A DNA stretch of 64,000 nt from Flexivirga alba (GCF_042661025.1 NZ_JBHSWH010000001.1:2852001-2916000), one strand, 5' to 3'. Positions 26,101 through 35,276 are shown, numbered from the stretch's first letter. A program made the numbers and translations. The notes: generated by a model not told the origin, from the sequence alone.

Positions 26101-26106
26101 TACGGT
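26101..26106 (+). promoter_or_regulatory. -10 box TACGGT, leaderless start of gcvT
   Basis: TACGGT, seven bases, ATG at 26114. No glycine riboswitch is visible upstream. Confidence 0.5.
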
Positions 26107-26113
26107 GCCCCGT

Positions 26114-27217
26114 ATGAGCGACGAGTTGAAGACGTCCCCCTTGCACGAACGCCATGTCGCACTCGGTGCGAAGCTGGCGGATTTCGGTGGTTGGCAGATG
26201 CCGATCGAGTACCCCGGCGGCGGTGTGCTGCGTGAGCACACTGCGGTCCGTGAGCGGGTCGGAATCTTCGACGTGTCGCACCTGGGCAAGGCGCTGGTGC
26301 GTGGCGAGGGTGCTGCGGACTTCGTGAACAGCTGCTTCACCAACGATCTGCGCAAGATTGCTCCGCCGAAGGCGCAGTACACGATGTGCCTCGACGACGC
26401 GAGCGCCGGCGTGGTCGACGACCTGATCCAGTACCTCAAGTCGGATGACGAGGTCTTCCTCGTGCCCAACGCCGCGAACACCGCCGAGGTCGTCCGCCGG
26501 ATGCAGGAGAAGGCCCCCGAAGGTCTCGAGATCACCGACCAGCACTCGGAATTCGGCATCATCGCCATACAGGGCCCGAAGGCCCCGGAGGTTGTCGAGG
26601 CGCTCGGGCTGCCAACCGACCTGGACTACATGTCCTTCGGCGTCGCCCAATGGGAGGGCCGCGAAGTCATCGTGCTGCGGTCGGGTTACACCGGTGAGAA
26701 GGGCTTCGAGCTGGTCCCGCGCTGGGACGACACACCCGCACTGTGGGACGCGTTGGTCGAGGCGATGAAGCCGTATGACGGACTCCCGTGCGGCCTCGGC
26801 GCACGCGACACGTTGCGCACCGAGATGGGCTACCCGCTGCACGGCAACGAGCTGTCGATGAAGATCACCCCGAACATGGCCCGCGCGGGCTGGGCGGTCG
26901 GCCGCAACAAGGACGCGTTCTGGGGCAAGGAGGCGCTCGCCGCGCAGAAGGAGGCCGGCGGCTACCGGCTCACCTGGGGTCTGAAGGCAACCGGCCGAGG
27001 CATCCCGCGTGCGCATTGTGAGGTCAAGAACGCCGACGGCACCGTCGTCGGCGAGGTCACCTCGGGCACCATGTCGCCGACGCTCAAGGTCGGCATCGCG
27101 ATCGCGCTGATGGACCGTGGCACCCAGGAAGGCGACGAGGTCGTCATCGATGTCCGCGGGCGGGAGCTGCCTGCCGTCGTCGTGAAGCCGCCGTTCGTGC
27201 AGACCGAGGTCGACTGA
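26114..27217 (+). CDS. gcvT: Aminomethyltransferase, glycine cleavage T protein
   Basis: 367 residues. Transfers the methylene group from aminomethyl-lipoyl H protein to tetrahydrofolate. N-terminal HVALGAKLADFGGWQMPIEY and the catalytic-Asp region VGIFDVSHLGK; QGPKAPEVV; folate-binding RSGYTGEKGFEL; GARDTLRTEMGYPLHGNE; and C-terminal VTSGTMSPTLKVGIAIA. gcvH and gcvP are not in the window. It depends on lipoate (lipB) and E3 (lpdA), both encoded here. Confidence 0.97.
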   Translation: MSDELKTSPLHERHVALGAKLADFGGWQMPIEYPGGGVLREHTAVRERVGIFDVSHLGKALVRGEGAADFVNSCFTNDLRKIAPPKAQYTMCLDDASAGVVDDLIQYLKSDDEVFLVPNAANTAEVVRRMQEKAPEGLEITDQHSEFGIIAIQGPKAPEVVEALGLPTDLDYMSFGVAQWEGREVIVLRSGYTGEKGFELVPRWDDTPALWDALVEAMKPYDGLPCGLGARDTLRTEMGYPLHGNELSMKITPNMARAGWAVGRNKDAFWGKEALAAQKEAGGYRLTWGLKATGRGIPRAHCEVKNADGTVVGEVTSGTMSPTLKVGIAIALMDRGTQEGDEVVIDVRGRELPAVVVKPPFVQTEVD

Positions 27218-27233
27218 CGCCCCAGGCAGAACC

Positions 27234-27905
27234 TCAGTCCTGGCGGGCGTCGTGCACCAGGATCGCGACCTGCACCCTGTTGTCCGCGTCCAGCTTGGTC
27301 AGCACCCGTGACACGTGCGCCTTCACGGTCGGCACGCTCATGTAGAGCTGACCCGCGATGTCGGCGTTGGACAGCCCTTCGCCGACGAGCTGCGCGACCT
27401 CGAGCTCACGCTGGGTCAGTGCGGACAGTCGGTCGCGCGCTGCGGCATACCCGCTCGGCGGCGCTCCGGTGATCTTTTCGACCAGCTGACGGGTGACGCT
27501 CGGCGACAGGATGGGTTCGCCTGCGGCGACCGATCGCACCGCGTCCACCAGTCGTTCCGGCGGCGTGTCCTTGAGTAGGAAGCCGCTTGCTCCGGCACGC
27601 AACGCCTGCACGATGAGATCATCGGTGTCGAAGGTGGTCAGCACGATCACGTGCGGTGAATCACCCTGCGCGACAATCGATTTGGTGGCTTCAATGCCGT
27701 CCGTGCCGGGCATCCGGATGTCCATCAGGATGACGTCAGGCCGCTGGGCGCGAGCAGCTTGCACTCCCGCCGCGCCATCGGCCGGATCATCGGGCAACAC
27801 GTCGATGTCGGGCGCACCGCGCAGGATCAGTCGCAATCCGGCGCGCACGAGGGCGTCGTCATCGACCAGCAGGACGCGGATGGGCGGTGCGTCAGGAGTC
27901 GTCAC
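27234..27905 (-). CDS. NarL/LuxR-type response regulator
   Basis: 223 residues from GTG 27905. Receiver domain (residues 9-125) with acidic pocket DDD, phospho-acceptor D62 in LMDIRMPGTDG, T90/T91 and K112; LuxR-type helix-turn-helix at the C-terminus (LTQRELEVAQLVGEGLSNADI). The start overlaps the kinase stop by 14 bases, so both are one operon. The divergent ABC exporter nearby is its probable target, as in many actinobacterial kinase-regulator-exporter modules (inference). Confidence 0.93.
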   Translation of the reverse strand: MTTPDAPPIRVLLVDDDALVRAGLRLILRGAPDIDVLPDDPADGAAGVQAARAQRPDVILMDIRMPGTDGIEATKSIVAQGDSPHVIVLTTFDTDDLIVQALRAGASGFLLKDTPPERLVDAVRSVAAGEPILSPSVTRQLVEKITGAPPSGYAAARDRLSALTQRELEVAQLVGEGLSNADIAGQLYMSVPTVKAHVSRVLTKLDADNRVQVAILVHDARQD

Positions 27906-29091
27906 GGGGCCACGGTAGTCGCGCACGCACCACGAAGTCGCCGGCCCTGTCACGGCCGGACGTGAGCTCGCCGCCGACGAGTTCGGCGCGCTCGGTCGCC
28001 CCGACGAGCCCGAGTCCGGAGTCGGGTAGTTCGTTCGACCCCGACGTCACGGTCACCGCCGGCATGCCGTTGCGCATGGTGAGCCGTAGGTCGTCGTCGT
28101 GGGAGAGAACGATCGACATGGCTTGCCCGGGTGCGTGCTTGCGACGGTTGGTCAGGCCCTCCTGGACGATGCGGTACGCGTTGCGGGAGGTCAGCTCGGT
28201 CAGGCCGCTCAGGTCGTCGGGCATGGTGAGGTCGACCGGGCCGTCGGTGGATTCGAGAGTTGCGACCAGGTTGGGGAGATCGCCGAGAGTGGGTTGCGGC
28301 GCGTCCGGACGCAGGACGGCTGCCGTCGGGTCGCGCAGGACACCGAGCACCTCGCGCAATTCGGTGAGAGCTGCGTGTGCGTTGTCCCGGATGATGGCCG
28401 TCGACTCGTGCAACTCGTCCTGCGACAGGTCCTTGCGATAAGCAAGGGCGCCGGAATGCATTGCGATCACTGAGATTCGGTGGGCGAGTACGTCGTGCAT
28501 CTCGCGTGCGATGCGGGCTCGTTCGGCGACGCGTGCCTGCTCCACACGCAGGTGTTGCCGATCCTCGGCGACTGCGAGTTGGGTGCGCAGGTTCGCGACG
28601 AGGAGCCGGCGTGCTCCGATGGCCCAACCGATCGCCACGCACAGCGCGACGGCGAGGACCCCGATCACCGTGTCGGTGATCCATTCGCCGAAGCCGTTGT
28701 GCGCGTCGGTGAAGAACAACAGTTGGAAGATGTAACCCGCGACGAGCGCTTCGGCGCAACACAGGAGTGTCGGTCGCCAGCGTCGGTGGGTGGCCAGCGA
28801 GATCAGCGCAATGCAGGAAGCTGCGGACGCGACGACCGACAACGCCGACAACGCGGTCAGGACGATGCAGACCCCGACCGGCCAACGGCGCCGCCAATGC
28901 AAGAGCACCAGGGCCGCGACCCCGATCGCCAGATCGAACACGATCCACGTGCCCGGGTCGCGATACCCGCGGGCGTCACCACCGATCTGGGCGGCCATCA
29001 GCAGGCCACCGAGTATGACGGCGACGACCTCACGCCATACCTCACCCCACAGATGGCGACGGCGGCTGATGCCGGGCAGGGCGAGGGTCAC
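27892..29091 (-). CDS. HisKA_3-type sensor histidine kinase
   Basis: 399 residues. Four or five membrane helices in residues 20-160, then a HisKA_3 dimerisation helix with phospho-acceptor H199 in AREMHDVLAHRISV, and a HATPase domain with QEGLTNRRKHAPG (N box) and GLGLVGATERAELVGG (G boxes). The sensor is almost entirely membrane-embedded, resembling kinases that sense envelope stress through a partner transporter. GTG at 29091 follows TACGCT by seven bases. Confidence 0.93.
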   Translation of the reverse strand: MTLALPGISRRRHLWGEVWREVVAVILGGLLMAAQIGGDARGYRDPGTWIVFDLAIGVAALVLLHWRRRWPVGVCIVLTALSALSVVASAASCIALISLATHRRWRPTLLCCAEALVAGYIFQLLFFTDAHNGFGEWITDTVIGVLAVALCVAIGWAIGARRLLVANLRTQLAVAEDRQHLRVEQARVAERARIAREMHDVLAHRISVIAMHSGALAYRKDLSQDELHESTAIIRDNAHAALTELREVLGVLRDPTAAVLRPDAPQPTLGDLPNLVATLESTDGPVDLTMPDDLSGLTELTSRNAYRIVQEGLTNRRKHAPGQAMSIVLSHDDDLRLTMRNGMPAVTVTSGSNELPDSGLGLVGATERAELVGGELTSGRDRAGDFVVRARLPWPRDDS

Positions 29092-29098
29092 GTCGGCC

Positions 29099-29104
29099 AG
29101 CGTA
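29099..29104 (-). promoter_or_regulatory. -10 box TACGCT, leaderless start of histidine kinase
   Basis: TACGCT, seven bases, GTG at 29091 on the minus strand. Confidence 0.45.
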
Positions 29105-29224
29105 AGACGCAGGTACGCCCACGCAGCAGGGCCAGGAGTCTCTCGAACGCCATACCAAAGTAGGAGGAAGGTTCAGCCTTGCGACCGATGTGGGGCGACC
29201 GTGCGTCGCGGCATCGTTGTCACC

Positions 29225-30124
29225 ATGATCGAAGTCGAAAACCTCACTCGCCGCTACGGACCGTATGTCGCGGTCGATGACGTGTCGTTCCGGGTGGAAC
29301 CCGGGACAGTGACCGGATTCCTTGGACCCAACGGTGCCGGGAAGTCGACCTGCATGCGGATGATCTGCGGGCTCACCCCACCCAGCGGTGGAGTCGCCAC
29401 AGTCCTCGGCAAGCCGTATGCCGCACTCGGCAACCCGGGCCGGCAGGTGGGCGTCCTGCTCGACGCAGCCGCACAGCACAACGGCCGCACCGGCCGCGAG
29501 ATCTTGACGCTCGGGGCGATCATGATGGGCCTGGACCGCAGCCGCGTCGACGAGATGCTGGAGCTGGTGGGCCTGACCCCCGCGGAGTCACGACGCCGGT
29601 TGCGCAACTACTCGCTCGGGATGCGGCAGCGGCTGGGCATCGCGCATGCCCTGCTCGGCGATCCCCGCGTGCTGATCCTGGACGAGCCGGCGAACGGACT
29701 CGACCCGGCGGGTATCCGGTGGATGCGCAGCCTGCTGCGTGGCTTCGCCGACGAGGGCGGCACTGTGCTGCTCTCGTCGCACCTGCTGCACGAGATCGAG
29801 GTCGTCGCCGATCACCTCGTGGTCATCGGCCGGGGCAAGATCGTCGCCGACGGATCGAAGGCGGAGCTGATGTCCGCAGCAGGCACCACCGTCCGCAGCG
29901 ACGACGACGCACGCCTGGCAACCGCCTTGGAGGTCGGCGGTTTCCAGGCGACGCCGATGAACGGTGGCGGCATCCACACCGATGCCGAGCCGCGAGCGGT
30001 CGGCCGGCTTGCGCTGCAACAGCAGATCATCCTCACCGAGTTGCGCGAAGCCGGCTCGGCCGGGCTGGAGGAGATGTTCCTGCAACTCACAGCCGACGAC
30101 GCCCGCGAAGGAGTTGCAGCATGA
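29225..30124 (+). CDS. ABC transporter ATP-binding protein
   Basis: 299 residues. Walker A GPNGAGKST at 34-42, signature YSLGMRQRLGIA, Walker B VLILDEPANGLD, switch His in SSHLLHE. The domain arrangement with a C-terminal extension matches drug-efflux/antimicrobial-peptide type ATPases (CcmA-like). Stop overlaps the permease start (ATGA). The 133-base gap to the divergent kinase gene should carry the promoter controlled by the two-component system. Confidence 0.93.
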   Translation: MIEVENLTRRYGPYVAVDDVSFRVEPGTVTGFLGPNGAGKSTCMRMICGLTPPSGGVATVLGKPYAALGNPGRQVGVLLDAAAQHNGRTGREILTLGAIMMGLDRSRVDEMLELVGLTPAESRRRLRNYSLGMRQRLGIAHALLGDPRVLILDEPANGLDPAGIRWMRSLLRGFADEGGTVLLSSHLLHEIEVVADHLVVIGRGKIVADGSKAELMSAAGTTVRSDDDARLATALEVGGFQATPMNGGGIHTDAEPRAVGRLALQQQIILTELREAGSAGLEEMFLQLTADDAREGVAA

Positions 30125-30930
30125 GCGTCTCCACGCCCACGAAAGAGCAGAAAGTGCCGATGCCGTCCCGGTTGGACGGTGCCGAGTCCGGCATACCATT
30201 CTCGCGACTGATCTCGCTCGAGTTGCGCAAGCTGACCGATACCCGCGCCGGTCGCGTGCTGGTGCTCGTGGTCGCAGCTCTCGTCATCGCGATCGGATTG
30301 ATCGGAGTCTTCAGCGGGAAGGCCGACCAGGACAAGAACCTGACCGACTTCCTGGGTCTCGCATCGTTGCCGCTGCAGATGGTTCTGCCGCTGCTCGGGG
30401 TGTTGGCCGTGACGTCGGAGTGGTCCCAGCGAACCGGCCTGGTCACCTTCACCCTGGAGCCGCGACGTGCTCGCGTCGCCTATGCCAAGTGGACAGCTGC
30501 GCTGGTGCTGGGCGTAGCGGGAGTGGTGCTCGCGCTGATCAGCGCCGTCGCCTTCACCGGGTTGGCCGGCGCGCTGCGCGGAGGGGATCCGTCATGGAGC
30601 CTCGGCTGGGAGGTCGTGCTCGGGGTGGTGGTCGGTCAACTGCTCTACATGTCGATCGGGGTCGCCTTCGGCATGCTGATCCAGAACACGCCGGGCGCGG
30701 TCGTCGCGTTCCTGATCCTGCCGACGCTCTGGTCGATCCTGGGCAGCTTCTCCTGGTCGGAGTCCGTGGCGAAGTGGGCGGACACCAACCGCACGCTTTC
30801 CCCGCTGTATGACGGCTCGATGCACGCCGACGACTGGCCGAAGCTGATCGTGTCGCTGCTGATCTGGCTGGCGCTGCCGATGGCCGTCGGTATCTGGCGG
30901 ATGACGCACAGCGAGGTCAAGTCGGCCTGA
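30121..30930 (+). CDS. ABC transporter permease
   Basis: 269 residues with six predicted membrane helices (for example VLVLVVAALVIAIGLIGVF and GWEVVLGVVVGQLLYMSIGV). An ABC-2 type permease; the second helix pair contains EWSQRTGLVTFTLEPRRARV, the conserved cytoplasmic loop of this class. Cytoplasmic N-terminus of about 40 residues. Co-transcribed with the ATPase and closed by a hairpin terminator. Confidence 0.92.
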   Translation: MSVSTPTKEQKVPMPSRLDGAESGIPFSRLISLELRKLTDTRAGRVLVLVVAALVIAIGLIGVFSGKADQDKNLTDFLGLASLPLQMVLPLLGVLAVTSEWSQRTGLVTFTLEPRRARVAYAKWTAALVLGVAGVVLALISAVAFTGLAGALRGGDPSWSLGWEVVLGVVVGQLLYMSIGVAFGMLIQNTPGAVVAFLILPTLWSILGSFSWSESVAKWADTNRTLSPLYDGSMHADDWPKLIVSLLIWLALPMAVGIWRMTHSEVKSA

Positions 30931-30962
30931 CGCGCACAAGGTGGTCGATGGGCCACCGCGGG

Positions 30963-31001
30963 AAGCCCGCTGAACACCTCGGGGGAGTTCAGCGGGCTTT
31001 T
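30963..31001 (+). terminator. Intrinsic terminator after ABC exporter operon
   Basis: AAGCCCGCTGAAC (30963-30975) pairs with GTTCAGCGGGCTT (30987-30999) followed by T residues: a canonical rho-independent terminator. Confidence 0.92.
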
Positions 31002-31033
31002 GCCTGTCTCGACACGATGTCCGCACGGATGGC

Positions 31034-31039
31034 TAGGGT
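31034..31039 (+). promoter_or_regulatory. -10 box TAGGGT, leaderless start
   Basis: TAGGGT, seven bases, ATG at 31047. Confidence 0.5.
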
Positions 31040-31046
31040 TTCGGCC

Positions 31047-31262
31047 ATGACTGATGGCTGGCACTGGACCTATGAGGACGCACGCGGTTCGGCGATGAGC
31101 GGTGTGCAGTTGGTGACCACCCGCTTCCCGACGCAGAGCGACGCCGAGAGCTGGCTCGGTGAGCAGTGGCGGTCACTCTTCACAGCGGGCGTTGCGGCTG
31201 TGACCTTGCATCACGACGATGGGGCCGTCTACGGCCCGATGATGCTCTCCGACGGAAGTTGA
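31047..31262 (+). CDS. Small conserved actinobacterial protein
   Basis: 71 residues, MTDGWHWTYEDARGSAM at the start and VYGPMMLSDGS at the end, with the internal pattern FPTQSDAESWLGEQWRSL. Small proteins with this F-x-x-Q-x-D-A-E-S-W-L-G-E core occur across actinobacteria; no function is assigned as far as I know. Leaderless promoter and strong preceding terminator mark it as its own transcription unit. Confidence 0.75.
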   Translation: MTDGWHWTYEDARGSAMSGVQLVTTRFPTQSDAESWLGEQWRSLFTAGVAAVTLHHDDGAVYGPMMLSDGS

Positions 31263-31270
31263 AGCAGCGA

Positions 31271-31876
31271 TCAGATCTTGTCGCCGCGCTTGACCCGGGG
31301 CCCGGGACGACGTCCGGCGCGCAGCTGGAACGCGCGCATCACCGCGTATGACGCAGTGCCGCGCGGCGGCTCGGTGTGGAAGCGCTCGCGGATCTGGGCC
31401 TTGACCCGGCGCACCATGAGCGTGGCATCGATGATGCCGAGAACGACAACCACCCAGACCAGGAAGAACGCCGACATCTGCAGTGTGCGGTTGGGCAGGA
31501 CCGTCAGCACCAGCACGATCAGCATCAGCGGCAGCAGGATCTCGCCGAAGTTGCGGCGCGAGTCGACATAGTCGCGGATGAAGCCCTTGACCGGTCCCTT
31601 GTCACGCGCCGGCAGTGCCTTCTCGTCGCCGCGTGCGAAGGCCTCGCGCTGTTCGACCCGTGCCTTCCGAGCGTCATCGCGTGACTCACGCTTGGCGGCC
31701 TTGCGATCCACCGGCACCAGCGGCTTGCGCCGCGCGGCCTCGCGCTCTTTGCGGGTGGGCGTCGGCCGACCCTTTTTCGGGGTTAGCCCGGTGGCCGACA
31801 CCTCCGCGGCGGACTCAGGGGTCAACGCCTCAGCGGAAGCTTCGGATTCTGTCAGGGTCTTGTTGCGGCCGAACAC
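31271..31876 (-). CDS. DUF3043 membrane protein
   Basis: 201 residues from GTG 31876 (VFGRNKTL). A charged cytoplasmic N-terminus with TPKKGRPTPTRKEREAARR, then two membrane helices (ILLPLMLIVLVLTVLP and SAFFLVWVVVVLGIIDATL) and a basic C-terminus ending in RAGRRPGPRVKRGDKI. This is the standard DUF3043 layout; function unknown. A second GTG at 31882 is possible, but TACACT lies seven bases before 31876, deciding the start. Confidence 0.85.
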   Translation of the reverse strand: MFGRNKTLTESEASAEALTPESAAEVSATGLTPKKGRPTPTRKEREAARRKPLVPVDRKAAKRESRDDARKARVEQREAFARGDEKALPARDKGPVKGFIRDYVDSRRNFGEILLPLMLIVLVLTVLPNRTLQMSAFFLVWVVVVLGIIDATLMVRRVKAQIRERFHTEPPRGTASYAVMRAFQLRAGRRPGPRVKRGDKI

Positions 31877-31883
31877 ACGCACA

Positions 31884-31889
31884 AGTGTA
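31884..31889 (-). promoter_or_regulatory. -10 box TACACT, leaderless start of DUF3043
   Basis: TACACT, seven bases, GTG at 31876 on the minus strand. Confidence 0.45.
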
Positions 31890-32023
31890 CGTGCCCGAAG
31901 CCGGACGTGATGACCACCACATGAGCCGCTAGCGCAGGTCAATCAGACATAGGGCAGATACAAATGTGTGCAAGGTTGCTGATCAGGCGCGGAGCGACTG
32001 TGAAGCAACTCGCACGCATTCGC

Positions 32024-32029
32024 TAGCGT
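32024..32029 (+). promoter_or_regulatory. -10 box TAGCGT, leaderless start of dipeptidase
   Basis: TAGCGT, six bases, GTG at 32036. Confidence 0.5.
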
Positions 32030-32035
32030 GACGGC

Positions 32036-33397
32036 GTGACCGAGAACTCCACTTCGCCGAACCAGCCCGACCTCGCCGCGACCGTGCGGGGGCTGATGCC
32101 CGCCATACGCGCCGACCTCGAAGCACTGACGCGGATCCCCAGCGTGTCGCTCGATTCCTTCGACCAGTCGCACGTCGATCACAGCGCGGATGCCGTTGCG
32201 CAGTTGCTGCGTGACGAAGGACTCGAGGTCGAGATCGTGCGAGAGGGTGGCCGCCCCGCGGTGATCGCCCGGCTGGCCGCACCCGAGGGTGCGCCCACGA
32301 TCACGCTCTACGCCCACCACGACGTGCAACCGCCCGGCGAGGACAAGGACTGGGACACCCCGCCTTTCGAGCCGACCGAGCGTGACGGGCGGCTCTACGG
32401 CCGCGGTGCGGCGGATGACAAAGCTGGGGTCATGGCGCACATCGCCGCGCTCCGCGCACACAATGGCCATCCGCCGTGTGGCGTCAACGTGTTCGTCGAA
32501 GGTGAGGAAGAAGTCGGATCCGATTCACTGGCAACGATTTTGGAACGCCACGGCGACAAGCTGGCAGCGGACGCGATCGTGCTGGCCGACTCCTCCAACT
32601 GGAAGATCGGGGTCCCCGCGCTGACCACCTCGCTGCGCGGCATGATCCGGGTGATCGTCTCGGTGCGCACTCTCGATCACAGCGTGCACTCCGGCATGTA
32701 TGGGGGACCCGTCCCGGACGCGCTGACCGCGCTGGTCCGGCTGCTCGCTTCGTTGCACGACGAGAAGGGCGACGTCGCGGTTGCCGGTCTGGTGAGCGGT
32801 GATGCTGCGGACCTGGACTTCGACGAGACCCGACTGCGCGAGGAAAGTGGCCTGCTGGACGGCGTGCAGGTGATAGGCACCGGCCCGTTCCTGTCCCAGC
32901 TGTGGACCCGGCCGTCGATCACCACCATCGGCATCGACGCACCGGCGGTGGATGTCGCATCCAACACGCTCGTGCCGAGCGCCCGCGCGAAGGTGTCGAT
33001 GCGTATCGCGCCGTCGGAGGACCCGCGGGCGGCATACGACCTGTTGCGCAAGCACCTGACCGACAACGCGCCCTGGGGTGCGCAGGTCGAAGTGACTCTC
33101 GACGACGAGGGCGCCGGCTTCGACGCGAATGCCGACGGCCCGATCTACACCGCCGCGCGCGCGTCGTTCCGGGACGCCTGGGACGGCACCGAACCGGTGG
33201 ACATCGGTGTCGGCGGGTCGATCCCGTTCGTCGCGGCGTTCGCCGAGAAGTTCCCGGACGCGGCGATCCTGGTCACCGGTGTGGAGGACCCGGACACGCG
33301 CGCCCACGGCGCGAACGAGAGCCTGCACCTGGGCGAGTTCGAGCGGGTCTGCCTGGCCGAAGCGCTTCTGTTGCAACGACTCGCGGACGCGCGGTGA
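32036..33397 (+). CDS. M20 family dipeptidase
   Basis: 453 residues. Metal ligands and catalytic residues are visible: YAHHDVQPPGE (His, Asp), GRGAADDKAG (bridging Asp), GEEEVGS (general base Glu and metal Glu), LADSSNW (Asp) and the C-terminal HGANESLHLGE (His). SVRTLDHSVHSGMYGG is the lid-domain His. The layout matches cytosolic non-specific dipeptidases/beta-Ala-Xaa dipeptidases. The start is leaderless. The last bases overlap the GTG of the next gene (GTGA). Confidence 0.93.
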   Translation: MTENSTSPNQPDLAATVRGLMPAIRADLEALTRIPSVSLDSFDQSHVDHSADAVAQLLRDEGLEVEIVREGGRPAVIARLAAPEGAPTITLYAHHDVQPPGEDKDWDTPPFEPTERDGRLYGRGAADDKAGVMAHIAALRAHNGHPPCGVNVFVEGEEEVGSDSLATILERHGDKLAADAIVLADSSNWKIGVPALTTSLRGMIRVIVSVRTLDHSVHSGMYGGPVPDALTALVRLLASLHDEKGDVAVAGLVSGDAADLDFDETRLREESGLLDGVQVIGTGPFLSQLWTRPSITTIGIDAPAVDVASNTLVPSARAKVSMRIAPSEDPRAAYDLLRKHLTDNAPWGAQVEVTLDDEGAGFDANADGPIYTAARASFRDAWDGTEPVDIGVGGSIPFVAAFAEKFPDAAILVTGVEDPDTRAHGANESLHLGEFERVCLAEALLLQRLADAR

Positions 33398-34232
33398 CGA
33401 ATGGCGAGGCGTATCGAGACAGCCTCGCACCACTGCCACCGGGGTATGCCGAGGTGCTTGACCGCATCGTCGACGAACTCGGCGCCGACCTGCGGGTCGA
33501 GGCACTGTGGCTCAGCGGATCGCTGGGTCGCGGCGTGGCTGACGCGGGCAGCGATCTCGATCTGATCGTCACCGCTGCCGACGAGTCGAGGGATGCCCTC
33601 GTCGGCGCCGCGGCCTCGACCTGGGCGTTTCTCGAGCCAGTTATCAGCTACGAAATGCCCGGACTACCAGGAAGTTTCGTGTTGACGACCTCGGACGGAC
33701 TGCGAGTCGACGTCGTCCTCGAGGCGACTTCGACATCGCCGAGACGCCATACCGGCACCGGGTGCCGGTCTTCGACCGGCGTCGCGACCGCGTCGCGGTG
33801 CCCGCCGCCGACGACGCACCGGACGGACCAAATGCCGCGCGCATGGAGGCGATCGCGCTCGAATTCGCTCGCCAGCTGGCGATCTTCCCGGATGCGGTGG
33901 TGGCTCGAGAGGACTGGCTGCTGGGTCAGGAGGCCGTGCACAACTACCGCCGGTTCCTCTACCAGCTGTACGTCGAGTTGAATGCGCCGTTGCCGCCGAT
34001 GGGCGTGAAGCAGTGGTCGGCGAAACTGACTGCAGCTCAACAGGATCGACTGGCATCACTGCAGGTGCCGGCGGCCGACGAGGAGTCGGTGATCGACGCG
34101 ATGCGGCAACTCCAGCAGGCGATTCGGACCGAGGGTCGTGCGGTGCTCGAGTCGGCGGGAGGAAGCTGGCCCGAAGCGGCCGTGCGAGCCGGTCTGGCCC
34201 GCTGGGAAGCCCGCGGTCTCGACTGGCGGTAG
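33394..34232 (+). pseudogene. Nucleotidyltransferase-fold protein, single-base frameshift
   Basis: Begins at GTG 33394 overlapping the dipeptidase stop. WLSGSLGRGVADAGSDLDLIV is the GSxxRGxxxxxSDxDL signature of the Pol-beta nucleotidyltransferase superfamily, as in aminoglycoside nucleotidyltransferases and streptomycin adenylyltransferases. The frame changes at about 33722-33725: one missing G after CTCGAG restores VVLEGDFDIAETPYRHRVPVFDRRR and a 279-residue protein whose helical C-terminus is typical of the ANT(4')-like class. The target molecule is unknown. Probably a base-calling error. Confidence 0.75.
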
Positions 34233-34235
34233 CGT
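34230..34235 (+). promoter_or_regulatory. -10 box TAGCGT, leaderless start
   Basis: TAGCGT, six bases, ATG at 34242; it lies inside the end of the preceding gene. Confidence 0.45.
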
Positions 34236-34241
34236 CGAGAC

Positions 34242-35276
34242 ATGGCACAGGGCAGCTACGTCGAACCGACCTTCGAGCGCGACACCAACTACATCAACGA
34301 CCGCATCACCCAGGATGGAGCGGACGGGTGGCCGGTCGAGCCGGGCCGCTATCGGCTGGTCGCGGCACGTGCGTGCCCGTGGGCGAGCCGGGCCATCATG
34401 GTGCGCCGATTGCTTGGCCTGGAGGATGCGATCTCGCTCGGGCTCTGCGGTCCGACACACGACTCGGACAGTTGGACCTTCGACCTCGACGACGGCGGCC
34501 TGGACCCGGTGCTGCGCATTCCGCGGCTGAAGGACGCCTACGACAAACGGTTCCCCGGTTACCCGCGGGGGATTACCGTCCCGGCGATCGTTGACGTGCC
34601 GACCGGCGGTGTCGTCACCAACGACTTCGCCCAGATGACAATGGATTTCGCGACCGAGTGGACCGACTTCCAGCGCGAGGGCGCGCCTGACCTGTGGCCG
34701 GTCGCACTGCGTGACGAGATGGCTCCGGTGATGAAACGCATCTACACCGAGGTCAACAACGGCGTCTACCGGTGTGGCTTCGCCGGCACTCAGGAGACGT
34801 ATGACGCGGCATACGACCGACTCTTCACCGCCCTCGACTGGCTGGAGGAACGACTCGCGGGGCAGCGCTACCTGATGGGGGAGCACCTCACCTGCGCCGA
34901 CGTCCGACTCTTCACGACACTGGTGCGGTTCGATCCCGTCTACCACGGCCACTTCAAGTGCAACCGGCAGAAGCTGGACGAGTTCCCGGTGCTCTGGGCG
35001 TATGCCCGAGATCTGTTCCAAACACCGGGTTTCGGCGACACCGTCGACTTCGAGCAGATCAAGCAGCACTACTACGAGGTGCATCGCGACGTGAACCCGA
35101 CCGGCATCGTGCCGCTCGGACCGGATCTGACGAATTGGTCGGACCCGCACGATCGCGAGTCGCTCGGCGGTTCCCCATTCGGTGAGGGCACGCCTCCGGG
35201 TGAGATCGCACCGGCCGAACGGGTACCGGAAGCGGCCAATCCGGCGCTCGGTCCCGACGGTCAGCTGCGGCGCTGA
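34242..35276 (+). CDS. Glutathionyl-hydroquinone reductase-like (ECM4/YqjG family) protein
   Basis: 344 residues. Thioredoxin-fold N-terminal half with the active cysteine in RACPWASRAIM; GST C-terminal helical half with YIGCGFAGTQ-like segment (VYRCGFAGTQETYD) and RYLMGEHLTCADVRLFTTLVRFD. Family enzymes reduce glutathionyl-hydroquinones and use glutathione; actinobacteria normally make mycothiol instead, so the natural thiol here may be mycothiol (inference). A Pro/Gly/Glu-rich tail of about 50 residues follows the GST domain. Its 3' end overlaps the convergent DUF2330 gene by 16 bases. Confidence 0.9.
   Translation: MAQGSYVEPTFERDTNYINDRITQDGADGWPVEPGRYRLVAARACPWASRAIMVRRLLGLEDAISLGLCGPTHDSDSWTFDLDDGGLDPVLRIPRLKDAYDKRFPGYPRGITVPAIVDVPTGGVVTNDFAQMTMDFATEWTDFQREGAPDLWPVALRDEMAPVMKRIYTEVNNGVYRCGFAGTQETYDAAYDRLFTALDWLEERLAGQRYLMGEHLTCADVRLFTTLVRFDPVYHGHFKCNRQKLDEFPVLWAYARDLFQTPGFGDTVDFEQIKQHYYEVHRDVNPTGIVPLGPDLTNWSDPHDRESLGGSPFGEGTPPGEIAPAERVPEAANPALGPDGQLRR

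Noticed and set aside
25999..26113. Possible glycine riboswitch before gcvT
   Set aside because: No tandem aptamer consensus is visible, and the leaderless -10 box at 26101 leaves no leader RNA.
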